Shown here: positions 32,319-42,798 of the stretch, piece by piece
Layout: each line of letters opens with the position of its first letter
How positions within the stretch are numbered: the stretch's first letter is position 1
Assembly (NCBI GenBank): GCA_001936135.1
Contig: CP012819.1
Coordinates: forward strand, 1,955,501-2,019,500
Length of the DNA: 64,000 nucleotides
From: Saccharomycopsis fibuligera x Saccharomycopsis cf. fibuligera
Lineage: Eukaryota > Ascomycota > Saccharomycetes > Ascoideales > Saccharomycopsidaceae
Direction of reading: 5' to 3'
Notes under the pieces: generated by a model
The model's database searches: none
What the model was told of the DNA's origin: nothing
The model's input: only the letters and a program-made list of their open reading frames with translations
Made by a program: the position numbers and the translations under genes

Positions 32319-32744
32319 ATGTTCTCCAAATCTATTGCAAGAAAAGCTGCTGCTCAAACCACCAGAAGAACTTTTGTTCGTTCTAACCACCACTTACCAC
32401 CATACGCCAACGAGCCAGCATTCCCAGTCGCTAATGCTGAAGCTGGTAGAGAATTTGCCAAACAATTGGAAGTTGTTGAAAAGCACGCTGCTGGTACTAG
32501 TGGCTTATGGAAAAAAATTTCTTTTTTTGTTGCCTTGCCAGCGATTGGTTTGACTGCTGTCAACACTTACTTCGTTGAAAAAGAGCACGCTCATCACAGA
32601 GCAGAAAAGGCTAAAATACCAGATGAAGAATGGCCATTAGACTACGAATACCAAAACGTTAGAAATAAAGATTTCTTCTGGGGTGATGGTGACAAAACCG
32701 CTTTCTGGAACCCAAAGGTCAACCGTCATGTTGTCAGAGAATAA
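32319..32744 (+). CDS. COX13: cytochrome c oxidase subunit VIa (Cox13)
   Basis: Nuclear-encoded, single-span inner-membrane subunit of complex IV that modulates oxidase activity and dimer contacts. I start at the ATG at 32319 (MFSKSIARKAAAQTTRRTFV), an Arg-rich mitochondrial presequence with no acidic residue; the upstream in-frame stretch is not family-like. The protein is 141 aa (129 in S. cerevisiae). The transmembrane helix is WKKISFFVALPAIGLTAVNT, followed by the VIa signature EKEHAHHRAE and the C-terminal DYEYQNVRNKDFFWGDGDKT and FWNPKVN. These segments are diagnostic for subunit VIa. A CCAAT box lies upstream, in line with HAP control. Confidence 0.96.
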   Translation: MFSKSIARKAAAQTTRRTFVRSNHHLPPYANEPAFPVANAEAGREFAKQLEVVEKHAAGTSGLWKKISFFVALPAIGLTAVNTYFVEKEHAHHRAEKAKIPDEEWPLDYEYQNVRNKDFFWGDGDKTAFWNPKVNRHVVRE

Positions 32745-35718
32745 ATGTAAAAATAGTTTGCCTTTTTTTCAAAAACAAAAGAATAATTTAATGAATTAAT
32801 TTTGCTTCCCAACCCCATATTCAATCTCTCTTCTCTTTATTTTCTTTATTTTACTTTTATGTCATTGTCAATTCATCATAAAGTTAGGTTGCAAGTGTTA
32901 GTCATTCAGCAACAGCGAATAGCAATAACAATAGCAATAATATAATATAAAAGAACTGTTATCATTTACGAATCAAAGAGTTTACAAACGAAAAGAGACC
33001 CTACGTGTGGCCAGCTAGTCATCATCAATGATGGGGGGCTGATTCACCGTAACTCGCTTGTAGTTTTGCTTTATGCTGTTTTTTTTTTGTGTTTGTCTTA
33101 TTCTACTTTTTCGAGTTTCTACTACTTGTCATTGTTAATGCCAGACGCAATCAAGGTGGTTTGAAACTATTCTAGTTTTTTCGTTTTCTGTTTGTGTAGT
33201 TGTGCATGCTACCTGGATATTGTCTTTGATCTGCTCTTGGTGTATTCTTAGGTGACAAGATAGCCGGCCATATAAACTTTGTACTTTTTTTAAACTATAC
33301 AATACAACCTACTAGCTAACATCTATGCTCAACTGATAAACGCTTGAATAACTTATCTGTTTAGAATTACTGTCCCAAGTAGTATTCGTATCTAATTTCT
33401 TTTTTTTTCTTTTTTTTTTTTTTTTTTTTGCTGACAATTCTTTTCCAAGCAACTGCATATCTGACCCTTGCAGATGATAGGAAGTCCGCAAGATTTGGCA
33501 GCAGCAGATTGTAACTTGGGATATATTATTAATATGGAAAACCATGCTGCCTTGGAAGACAAAGCTCTTTAGTTATGGTGGCATATTGAATTCCTCATTT
33601 TTATACTTTTGTTTACGGTATAGTTCTGTAGTGCAACGTTTGCATTTTACTCAAAGCAAGAACTCAAAAACAAAAGTGCAAAACAGTTCATAGCTGTTCT
33701 CCAAAAAAAAATAATTAAAGATGATATCACCAATGAGATGTAAAAGCTGAAGTGGCAAGCTAAATAGAAACAGAAAAAATGACTTTTAGCAAGATATACC
33801 GAGGCAATAGCGTCTTAGAGCCATAAGACAGCAAAGAATGTAATTGAAAAAATTCAATTCAACAGACATCAAAAATAAAAGCGAGCTCGAACATTTGATT
33901 GGCTTATGTTACATATCCATGAAAATTTGTTTAATTTTCTTTACTTTTTACAATGCCGTAAGCTGTATTTACTTGTTTTGAAAGCACTTATTCTCTTTCT
34001 CAGAACCTTAAAGCCTTTATATGCTCACTTCGAGTTGAGCTACATTTGTGCTCTTTTTTTCCTTAAAAATTAGACCTTTTACCTCAAAAAATAGTCCTCG
34101 CAGTTTTAACAATCATTCATGCAATTTTTCATGTATAATGCCGATTACCTGTGTGCTTCAACAACCAAATCTTCTAAACCTGGACCTATTCGCGGTAACC
34201 TGTTTTTCACATTTCTTTCTATCTGGTTCTATGTTGAAATCCATACCACTAATTATCTATGCAGTAAATATTGGGCTTTCAATTCTACCAAAATCCTTCT
34301 GTAGAACTTTTAAAGTTCTTAAGCACTCTCTGGGTTAAATATTTAAGTGACCACTATTACCTCCTATCCAGTTACATATACTTAATACACTCATGGCTCA
34401 ACTCATATATTTATTCATGCTAGTATTTCAACCTGTACGTCACTGATACCTAGTATGCAAACCTCCAAAGGTTTCAAAATGGCTGCACCTATACTGAGTG
34501 TAAGCTTTTACGATTTTGGCTGTCATGTATATTGGTCAAACATGTACAACAAACCAAATTTCTACATTAGGCAATAATCCCACAGAAATGTCTCCCAGGG
34601 TACGGCGCGCGGCTGGTCCCGTCTAAACTTATTGTCGTCTTTAACAATACATGTGTGGCATTAGGAAACGAAAAAGAACAACAGACATAAGTGAGTTTTT
34701 GGCTATATTGTCTCCGTTTCGGCCATCAGCATCCCATTCAAAAAGTATTGCTACCTACAGAATCTATTGAAAAATGCTTCGAGAATAGAATCGTTCACTA
34801 AATTGAGTTTGTGTTCACTGATAGCACGAGCATTCCAATCTTGCTGTCGCCTCAAAATATTCTGTGCGCTAATGCATATACCGTATATTTGGGTCTCATG
34901 CTGTTGGTGTTGACATCTACAATATCTTTTGAGTTTGTAGATGTAGCATTGTCTATGTAGTTGAAAACAAACTATAACAGTTAGGAATTACTGAGAATAT
35001 TCAAAGATGAAACATCGCAGGGAAGCCAGGAAGTAAATATTTGTTCCTCCTGGTGCTTGTAAACTGATTGTAAACTTACGCTACATACGGCGTTGTGTTT
35101 TGGTGATAAAATCATACGCCTCCAGTTAGGACAAAACAATATTAGAACAAGAAGAAAATATTTTCTCACTGCTTCTAACGAGAAAACACAAAAAATAAGC
35201 ACAGACGAAAGTGGTTGTCTGAACGGAAACAGTTTCCAGTGACTAGAGGAATAGCAAGTCTGGAAAATAGGCACGCCAGACGTACACATATTACAAATAT
35301 CACAAATGTAAAAACTATCTTTTCTTAACTGCCAAATTCCAGACATCCCCCTCTCATTATAATATACTTCTCATGACTATGTACTATTCACCAAAGAAAC
35401 AATCAGCTGTTTATGATATAATATTTATATCTCTGGACATGCTAATGCGGCAAAACTGGAGGGCCCAGGGATGAGCGAATTTGGCGTGCTTGAATGTGTA
35501 CTTGTGCTGCACACACTGAGAGCTACAAGGTAGCAGCCGTATATACCGCAGCGAGTATAAAGTGGTGGCCTTAAAAACAAACAAACAAACTTGGTGAAAA
35601 CAGGTAGGCGACGTAAGAAGCAACTTGAAATTGAACAGTTGTAAATTAATCAGTTGCTAATAAGATTGCTAATCATATAGAGAAAAGAAAAATAAAAAAT
35701 ATAGGAAAGGAGTAGTGA

Positions 35719-35751
<33 letters not shown>

Positions 35752-35837
35752 ATGTTAGGAGACATAAAATGGGAAACAAGAGGCAATGGGACAAAAAGCT
35801 AAAAACTCAAAAACTAAAAATGTGAAAGCAAAATTCA
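32745..35837. other. 3.1 kb convergent intergenic gap (COX13/CDC55)
   Basis: Long AT-rich gap between converging genes. It holds T-rich stretches (33398-33429), a GTA trinucleotide repeat at 35721-35750 just past the CDC55 stop and several short open frames without protein-like character. No tRNA, snRNA or gene recognised. Confidence 0.5.
35721..35750. repeat. (GTA)10 trinucleotide repeat
   Basis: Ten perfect GTA units in the CDC55 3' flank. Confidence 0.95.
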
Positions 35838-37367
35838 TTATGATGTTGAAAAAATGTATAGATTATTAGTAGCGGCAATAGCCACTGAGTTTTCTCTTGG
35901 ATGCCATGATAAATGCAAAATACTTTTTTTGAAATCAACACTTTCAAAGTCCAAATCTCTTCTCATACTATTGGCATTAGTGACTCCAGTGCCAGGGCCG
36001 CCACCACCGGCGCCGTTAGCATTATAGCCACCTTTCTTGTTTCTTAACGTTGGTACACCAACTTTTTTAGCCTTGAATGCACTCTTGTCCGCCTGTAATA
36101 CGATTTCCGACTCATTGGCTTCATCACTGTTGATTGCGTCTGGATAAATCATAAAGTTATTGTTATAGGAGCCCGACATTATGGACTTGCCATCACCGGA
36201 AAACACCACTTCGAATTTATCAAATATAGCATCATTCTCATAAGCATCACACAATCTTTCTCTCAATTGTTCATGGACATTTATGGTTTTAACTGGCTTG
36301 TTTTCCATTTTTACATCCCAAATCTTCACTGTCATATAGTCTCTGCTGACCAAATATCTTCCATCATTGCTGAATTTCACATCAGAAATCGAGGTCGTTA
36401 TTTCAGTGAAGAAGTTATGCGATTGGGGATCCATGTATTCCTCAAACACTTTCGCATGGGAGTCACACAAAGCGTTTTCTCTCATATCCGCAAGCTTTAT
36501 TTCTCCCTTTGAAGAAGAATATGCAAAAAGATTGCAACTATGCGGATGGAACGCTGCACTAGTAATAACCTGAGTCAATTCTTCCATGTTAGCCGGCTTT
36601 ATATCCACAATGTTGAAGCACTGGTCAGCAATGCCCAAGTTCCACAAGTTTACTCTCAAATCGTCAGCAGATATAAAGGTTTCAGCATCGCTGTTGATGG
36701 AGATTGAGTTTATATGGTAAGTATGGGCATTGGCGAAAATTCTTCTTGGCGCAGCAGCGATTATTGTATCATGCAATGTCATTCTTGGTAAATGTAAATT
36801 GTTTAGCGACATTAAGCTGGCGTTGTTGACGGCAGAGGCATTTGATAGACCGGATAAGAGATTATTATTTAATAGGCTGAGGTTGTAATTGTTGAGGCCG
36901 TTGTGCTGCTGCTGAGCAAAAGCATTGTTGCCGTGGTTATTGAAGAAATTGTCAGTCAAGTTGTTTTCGCTGACAAGTTTTATCGTCTTTTCATAAATTT
37001 TCCATAATTTGATAGTCTTGTCATTTGTAGATAGAAGAAAGTGTGCCTGGTTTGATCTTTTGCACCATTTGATTTTGTTGATTTTTTCTTCTATTTCCAA
37101 GGATTTCAAGTAGTCGAATTCGGCATCATGAGACTGGAACTCAGTGTGGAATCTATATTCGCAGTTTTTTTTTGATTTGTTTCTTTCAAACAACACCACC
37201 CTACCGCCGCGGTCGCCGGTGGCTAGGTAGTCGCCAGTTTGGTCAAACTCCACTGTCGATATGATATCAGCTTCGGTAATGTTTTCTATGTCACCCTTGT
37301 CACCAAAGCACTGGGAGAACTTCCACGTTTGGTTCAAGTCGGTGCTGTCTGCTATATCAGAGGACAT
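35838..37367 (-). CDS. CDC55: PP2A regulatory B subunit Cdc55
   Basis: B/PR55-type regulatory subunit that targets the PP2A catalytic and scaffold subunits, acting in mitotic entry, spindle checkpoint and Cdc14 release. The 509-aa product (526 in S. cerevisiae) begins [20 protein letters not shown] and has the B-subunit hallmarks: [18 protein letters not shown] in blade 1, [60 protein letters not shown] (blade 3), [23 protein letters not shown] and the end [20 protein letters not shown]. An Asn-rich loop (about residues 155-195, [18 protein letters not shown]) and a Gly-rich loop ([11 protein letters not shown]) are the usual fungal expansions. It is complete on one exon. Confidence 0.97.
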   Translation of the reverse strand: MSSDIADSTDLNQTWKFSQCFGDKGDIENITEADIISTVEFDQTGDYLATGDRGGRVVLFERNKSKKNCEYRFHTEFQSHDAEFDYLKSLEIEEKINKIKWCKRSNQAHFLLSTNDKTIKLWKIYEKTIKLVSENNLTDNFFNNHGNNAFAQQQHNGLNNYNLSLLNNNLLSGLSNASAVNNASLMSLNNLHLPRMTLHDTIIAAAPRRIFANAHTYHINSISINSDAETFISADDLRVNLWNLGIADQCFNIVDIKPANMEELTQVITSAAFHPHSCNLFAYSSSKGEIKLADMRENALCDSHAKVFEEYMDPQSHNFFTEITTSISDVKFSNDGRYLVSRDYMTVKIWDVKMENKPVKTINVHEQLRERLCDAYENDAIFDKFEVVFSGDGKSIMSGSYNNNFMIYPDAINSDEANESEIVLQADKSAFKAKKVGVPTLRNKKGGYNANGAGGGGPGTGVTNANSMRRDLDFESVDFKKSILHLSWHPRENSVAIAATNNLYIFSTS

Positions 37368-37713
37368 TGTCGTTATTGCTGGTGTTGTTGCTGGTGTTGT
37401 TGTGGCTGGCGTGAACAGGAGGGACTAGTTATTGGCGGAGGTACGATTGGACACCGTAGCAGTGTGGACGTCGATGCCAACGATAACGTTGCTGGTACTG
37501 GCAATGCGAAAATATGCGTGCAAGAAAAGCAGCAGCGGCAGTAGACGGGGCAAACAGGCACTAAAAACTAACTGACGGCAAAACGAGCAGCTCTTCAAAT
37601 GTCGTAGCTGCGAGACAGACAAATCAACCGGGTCCGGGCGGCGTGAACAAAGGAAGGTAGAGAAACTGAAAAAGAGGCCGCGGTTTCCAAAAGCCTGGAT
37701 GCTGAGCGTTTAT

Positions 37714-37745
37714 GGGAGCGTGGGAGCGTGGGAGCGTGGGAGCGT
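37714..37745. repeat. (GGGAGCGT)4 tandem repeat
   Basis: Four perfect 8-bp copies, 350 bp upstream of CDC55. Confidence 0.95.
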
Positions 37746-38005
37746 GGATGTGTACCGTATCTATAGGGAAAGATCTTTGCGATGGCGGAGGCTGAGAAGT
37801 GCGAGTTGACGACTGGGGAACGACGCTGCCAGTTCAATTCGGTCAGCCAAGGAAAACAACCAATCAGCAGCTCTTCTTGGACGAGATGCTAGGAGCAGTA
37901 TCTGGCAATTGCGTGTCGAGAATGGCGAAACAGGCACAAAAAGCACACAAACCAGGGAGAACCAAAAGGCAGGAATCGGGAATCAGGAATCACTGAGAAC
38001 AAAAA

Positions 38006-38025
38006 AAGGCAAGGCAAGGCAAGGC
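38006..38025. repeat. (AAGGC)4 tandem repeat
   Basis: Four perfect 5-bp copies. Confidence 0.9.
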
Positions 38026-38370
38026 AAGTTGATCGTGGTGTGAAGCAGCAGTGCGATTGCAGCGCGGTCAAGTAGGACTGGGAAAAGAAGGGTCAATGTA
38101 GCGTAAGGCGGCCCACTGTATCTGGTCTAGTCTGTATCAGCGATGTGTTTGACGGCGAGTTGTTGCTGGTTGTGGATAGCTGGGTCTATGACTGCAATTG
38201 GGGAAAAAGTTTATTTAATTTAATTTCTGGTGTCTTCTTTCCCTTCTGTTTCTACAGCAAAGCAAAAAACTCACTCGCTCGCCTCCGCTAGTCGGGAGCG
38301 TCGACAAGGCTGGAGGGCGCACTTCCGAGGGTCTACGGGGCCCGCCGGGCACGTGCTGCGCGCCAGAGCG

Positions 38371-38412
38371 CCACCGGCGCGCCACCGGCGCACCACCGGC
38401 GCACCACCGGCG
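38371..38412. repeat. 11-bp tandem repeat CCACCGGCGCN
   Basis: About 3.8 copies of an 11-bp GC-rich unit with only the last base varying. Confidence 0.93.
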
Positions 38413-38450
38413 TAGACGAGGGCCGCCGGCAGACGACGAGCAGAGGGGTG

Positions 38451-38480
38451 TGAGTGAGTGAGTGAGTGAGTGAGTGAGTG
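38451..38480. repeat. (TGAG)n tetranucleotide repeat
   Basis: 30 bp of perfect TGAG units. Confidence 0.95.
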
Positions 38481-38814
38481 TCTCCCATGGACAGGCCCAC
38501 AAGGCGACAGACTACAGCCCAGGGCGGTGGGTGTTGCGGTTGTGGATGGGGGATAGCTCAGCGGGACCTGGTGCTCCTGGGGCGCCTGGTGCTCAGCAGC
38601 CCAGCAGCCCAGCATCTACTACGGCGAGCTGGCAGCATGGAGCAGCCAGCGCGGCTCACTACGACACGATGCCCATCGCGCAGACATCCCAGAGGACGCA
38701 GCCCCACAGACACCGCCGTGGTTTATTTAGACTTGCTGTTTATTAGAAAAAAAACATTAAAAGATAGAGAAACCATTACTTAGTTCGAAAAACTTCAGCA
38801 CTGTGCCAGCTGGC

Positions 38815-39174
38815 TCACAAAGCTTTCTTAGCGGCTTCAGCAGGGTTGACTTTTCTTTCGCGGTTGAATCTTTGGCGGGATGGAGGAGCTCTAATTCTTC
38901 TGTCAGTTCTCGATCTAACTCTAACAATTCTGGCGTGGATGGCACAGGAGACGCAGTAGTGCAACTTGTTGTACAACTTTGGCAAGGCGTACTCGGAGTA
39001 GACAGAGGCCTCAGACAAGTCTCTGACAGCAGCAGCTTCGACAATGTTTCTGATGGTGACTCTCTTGATGGCCTTGTCCTTTGGCACACATCTGGCGCAG
39101 TTGATGCATCTGACTGGCTTGACGTGACCTCTGCCCTTCTTGTTTCTACCGTTGGAAGCTCTCTTTTTTGGCAT
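38815..39174 (-). CDS. RPS26: 40S ribosomal protein eS26
   Basis: Small-subunit ribosomal protein at the mRNA exit channel. The start is the ATG at 39174 ([17 protein letters not shown]), the universal eS26 start; the 12 codons upstream lie beyond a leader splice site. The product is 119 aa, the family length. It has the zinc-binding Cys residues ([18 protein letters not shown] and [13 protein letters not shown]), the central [19 protein letters not shown] and the basic tail [11 protein letters not shown]. All leucine codons I checked are TTG, the strong bias of a highly expressed gene. A 566-nt intron in the 5' leader is listed separately. Confidence 0.97.
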   Translation of the reverse strand: MPKKRASNGRNKKGRGHVKPVRCINCARCVPKDKAIKRVTIRNIVEAAAVRDLSEASVYSEYALPKLYNKLHYCVSCAIHARIVRVRSRTDRRIRAPPSRQRFNRERKVNPAEAAKKAL

Positions 39175-39179
39175 TTTGA

Positions 39180-39745
39180 CTATCGGAGGTGTTAGTTTGT
39201 GCTGCGGCAAGGCGGCTGTTGCGCCGCGGGCGCCGGGCTATCAGGAGCCATACTGGAAACGCGACTGTTTGCAAACAGCAACCACGAAGGAAAATAAGCT
39301 TCGCCACCGAAATGCTGTGTCGTCCTGGTGGTGGTGCACAGCACTGCTTCCCACCGTGGAGCGCAAAATTTTTTTTTCTTTTTTTTTTTTTCACAGCCCT
39401 CTGGCCGCTGGCCTCTGCCGCGGGTTCATCGTCAGCCGTAGAGGCTTCTGGGTTGGCGCTTCTTTGCAAATGAGACTCCCGCTGTTTCCTCACTATCCTG
39501 TAGTACTCGGGTTGTGCCTCAGGGCGTTCTCGATATTTGGCGAGCACGTATTCGCAATTTTTCACATAATGCGGATTTTCACGCAGCGCTGTGGTGCACG
39601 CTGACACTTTGCTTTGGCTGTTCGGGCGGTTGGCGGTTGGCGGTTGGGCGGTTGGGCTGTTTGCGTGGTGTGGGCAGTTCGCTGATTCCAATAGCTTACT
39701 GATAGCCTGCGATATATCTGGCGTAGGGGGCACCTTGATACATAC
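39180..39745 (-). other. RPS26: 5' leader intron of RPS26
   Basis: Donor GTATGT at 39745-39740, branch AACTAAC at 39197-39191 and acceptor GATAG ending at 39180, only 5 nt before the ATG. The length (566 nt) fits ribosomal protein gene introns. The non-coding first exon lies upstream of 39745, next to a T-rich segment on the - strand. No coding sequence is affected. Open frames inside the intron are a by-product of GC-rich DNA. Confidence 0.75.
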
Positions 39746-40683
39746 CTAGTTTGTTAAGTTGATGATTTCTCAAACGTCCTAAACAACAAGAGGAAAAAAA
39801 ACGAAAAATCAGATTCAAGTATATGGAAAAACGCTACCAAGTTTTTTCCCGGTGTCTGTCTGTCGGTGTGTCTGTCTGTCTGTCTGTCGCACACACTCAG
39901 TTGCTCACACACAGTTGCTGGCCGCGTGCTGGCGGGAGCAAGTTTGTCGGTTGCGGTGGCCGCTGCTCGCTGCTACTGGGCGAGAGGCCGCGTTGCCCGG
40001 CCCTGAGAGGACAGGACGGGTAAGCTGCGGGCGCTGTGCGCGTGGCAGTCACGCATGTCAGCTGACTGCATGTGAGCTGCATGTGACGCGGGCAAGGGCC
40101 AGAACGGGCCGGAGGGCCATGTCCGGGTGAGACGAGGGCTAAAAGCCGGGGCTGCACAACCGGGGGCGCAGCCAATGAGCTGCGCGGGTTTCACGAGCGG
40201 CGAGCAGGTGACACCGCTGCAGGCGCTGGCCAACCAAATTGCAGTGAATTGCAACTTACTGAGCTCTGGGCCTAAGACCGCGGCAGCGGCAGACACGCAG
40301 AAGCCGCGGCAGACGCGCAGAAGCCGCGCCAACAGCAGCGGCGGCTTGCTTGCTACGGCCGCGGCGGCAGCAGCAAGGAGCGGAAACAGCGGAAACAGCG
40401 GCGGCAGCAGCGGCGGCAGAGCGAGCGAGAAACAAATAGAGAGACAGAAAGAGACAGAAAGCGGGAGAAAGCGAGAAAATCACCTGTTTTTCCTGTCCTG
40501 CGGCCGCCCGCCCACCGGCAGCGAAAAATTAAATACTGGCTGGCGATTAAAATATTGAAATATTGAAATTAATTTCAAATCCCACACAGCTCTGTAGCAG
40601 CCCCCGATAGCTGATACTCGACAGTCCCATCACCCTCACCGCACAGTCACAAGCACTACCTGCCAACAACCAGTACACAACCA
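39746..40683. promoter_or_regulatory. divergent promoter region RPS26/COX4
   Basis: GC-rich region between the two leader exons. It contains CTGT repeats at 39855-39889, a CCAAT box at 40172-40176 that could serve COX4, and a 20-bp direct duplication at 40288-40327. Many open frames occur, but none looks like protein. Confidence 0.5.
40288..40327. repeat. 20-bp tandem duplication
   Basis: Two adjacent copies of GGCAGACRCGCAGAAGCCGC with one difference. Confidence 0.92.
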
Positions 40684-40872
40684 GTATGTTACACGCCGCT
40701 CACCAGCAGGCGAACGCCGTCTTCCTCAGATAAGCGCGCCCTCATACCCCGGTGTGTGTGCTAAGGCCTGCCCGTATCTCAGAAAGAGCTTATCTGCACA
40801 CCGAGCCCAGTCCAGACGAACGACGCCTGTCGTCTTGTAAAACGAGCCCGCCTTACTAACCTTGTACACTAG
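40684..40872 (+). other. COX4: 5' leader intron of COX4
   Basis: Donor GTATGT at 40684-40689, perfect branch TACTAAC at 40854-40860 and acceptor TAG at 40870-40872, 7 nt before the ATG. S. cerevisiae COX4 is also known to carry an intron in its untranslated leader, so this appears conserved. Confidence 0.85.
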
Positions 40873-40879
40873 AAACACA

Positions 40880-41371
40880 ATGTTTGCCTTAAGAACCGCC
40901 GCCTTGCGCACCGTCAGAGCCACCCCGGCATCCACCCGTTTGTTCTCCACCTCTAGAATAGTCCTCAACGCCAACGCCAACGCCAACAAGCCGGTCAAGC
41001 CGGCCTCCAACTTGGCCGAAGTCACTGACAAGGACTCCTTGATTGGTATCGGCGCCAAGGAGGGCACTATTCCAACCGACTTGGAACAAGCCACCGGTTT
41101 GGAAAGAGTTGAGTTGTTGGCCAAGTTGGAGGGTATCGACTTTTTCGACCAAAAGCCCTTGGATGCCTCCAGAAGAGGCACTGTTGCCGACCCTATCCTA
41201 GTCGAGTCCTACGACGACTACAGATACATCGGCTGTACCGGCTATCCTGCTGACAGCCACGAAGTCCAATGGATGAGATTGACCAGCGGTAAGCTCGCCA
41301 GATGCTGGGAGTGCGGCAACGTTTACAAGTTGAAGGAATCCGGTGTTCCAAAGGAAGACAACCACCACTGA
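40880..41371 (+). CDS. COX4: cytochrome c oxidase subunit IV (Cox4, Vb-type, zinc-binding)
   Basis: Matrix-side zinc-binding subunit of complex IV (yeast Cox4, mammalian COX5B). The start at 40880 gives a classic presequence (MFALRTAALRTVRATPASTR, then LFSTSR) and 163 aa (155 in S. cerevisiae). The mature part contains GTIPTDLEQATGLERVELLA and the zinc site across IGCTGYPADSHEVQWMRL and KLARCWECGNVYKL, with a His-His end. Codon use is strongly biased to C/G-ending codons, more so than genes in the AT-rich flanks, consistent with the local GC-rich block and high expression. The leader intron ends 7 nt before the ATG. Confidence 0.97.
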   Translation: MFALRTAALRTVRATPASTRLFSTSRIVLNANANANKPVKPASNLAEVTDKDSLIGIGAKEGTIPTDLEQATGLERVELLAKLEGIDFFDQKPLDASRRGTVADPILVESYDDYRYIGCTGYPADSHEVQWMRLTSGKLARCWECGNVYKLKESGVPKEDNHH

Positions 41372-42798
41372 GTTCCGGCAAGAGGCGACCGTAATATCTC
41401 AATATCTCAACAGCAGTCCATTCTGGCATTACAGCAGCAAAAAAGAACACGCGATTTCCATCATAAACAACAGATATCAGCACGCTGATAGGCGATAACA
41501 ACAAAAGTCTGCCAGCCGGTTCCACCTATTTTGTCTTATTTTTTTTTATTATTATTGTTATTCCCAGATTTTGAAAGAACGAAAGAAAAGAAAAAGAAGA
41601 GTAATTAATTGAATATTCCAGAAAAATAGAAAACAAACGTGAAAGCAAAAACAAAAAAGAAAAAAAAAAAACAACAACAAAAGAAAAAATTAACTAGTCG
41701 GTATTAACCTTGCCGGTCTCAACCAAACCATTGCATATACAATATAATACTGATTGAGACTGCAGCTGGTTGATTTTAAATTTTTCGGGATCAGTAGTTA
41801 CATCAATTTTGTCAGGAAGAAAAGAATTTACAAACTCTTATTTTGTTATAGCTTATTTTTTTTTATTTTATTTTTAATTTTACTTTATCTCATTTTACAT
41901 CGGTAATGAAGCATACATGTTTTCTCTAGCAGGCACCAAAACAAAGCAGCGAAAGAAGGTTGAAAAGCGTTGCTCTTGTATTCTCGATACCTGAAGAACA
42001 CCTTTTTCGGTTATCTTACACTGCCTTGTTTTGATAGCACTAAGCGTAGGACTGTGTATGGCTCCACGCTCGCCACATCATTCGAAAAGCGTTACTGATA
42101 GCCCAACCCGTAAGAATTGGGGCTATCAGCATCCACACGTGTTTCAAAGGCTGGGAAGAGTGGTGAAAAAAAATATATCTATGGCGTTGATGTTACGACG
42201 GTTTATAATGCTGCAGGTTGGCAAACGTTAACAACATTACCTCTCACAATTTATCGGCTATGGCAGCTGCTTTTTTCTGCTGAGCCCAGCCAGTCCTGTG
42301 AAATCGCACCTTCCCTTCAAACGCCAAGCTCGCTACTAATTGGCTGCAATACATGCTTATCCAAATTTCGGCACTTGGACAGCACACAGAGATGGAGGGT
42401 CATGTTGGCCAGCCAAAGCAGCTGCACGCATATACAGAGTGCCCGCGGTGCGCCTTACCCCCAGAAAACCAAGAAAGAGAAGGGGACCGGAGAAACACTC
42501 TTTAAAAAAAAAAGACCTTGCCCAGTATGCACTGAGTTTTGTACAGACAGCCTCGTATCATATTACTCAAACTGCATTGGGCTCATTCTACTTGCTGCTT
42601 GCTGCTGATTGTCCTCTGCTTTTATCAGCAAAGATTAGTTCCTCGTTTATCTGCCACCACGAAACGCGGCGTCGGGCTTGTTTTTTCATCACTCCGAAAT
42701 CAAATCATTGACAGCATTTCAGCATTCCAAATCCATACTGATTGTGCCAACCATTGGCGTTTAAATCAAAATCAGTATCGGCACACTCGAGCGTAAAT
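41372..42798. other. intergenic region COX4 to RNase III-like gene
   Basis: COX4 3' flank (A/T-rich at 41530-41700 and 41850-41890), then moderately GC-rich sequence with several ATG-less open frames. An ATTGG (inverted CCAAT) lies at about 42339. No supportable gene. Confidence 0.5.

Larger units (their letters stand above)
37368..38814. other. GC-rich intergenic region (CDC55 promoter, RPS26 3' flank)
   Basis: This marks the start of a visibly GC-rich block. It holds four distinct tandem repeats (GGGAGCGT x4, AAGGC x4, an 11-bp CCACCGGCGCN array and a TGAG array), listed separately. The many overlapping open frames here arise from low stop-codon density in GC-rich DNA. No gene is supportable. 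Confidence 0.55.
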
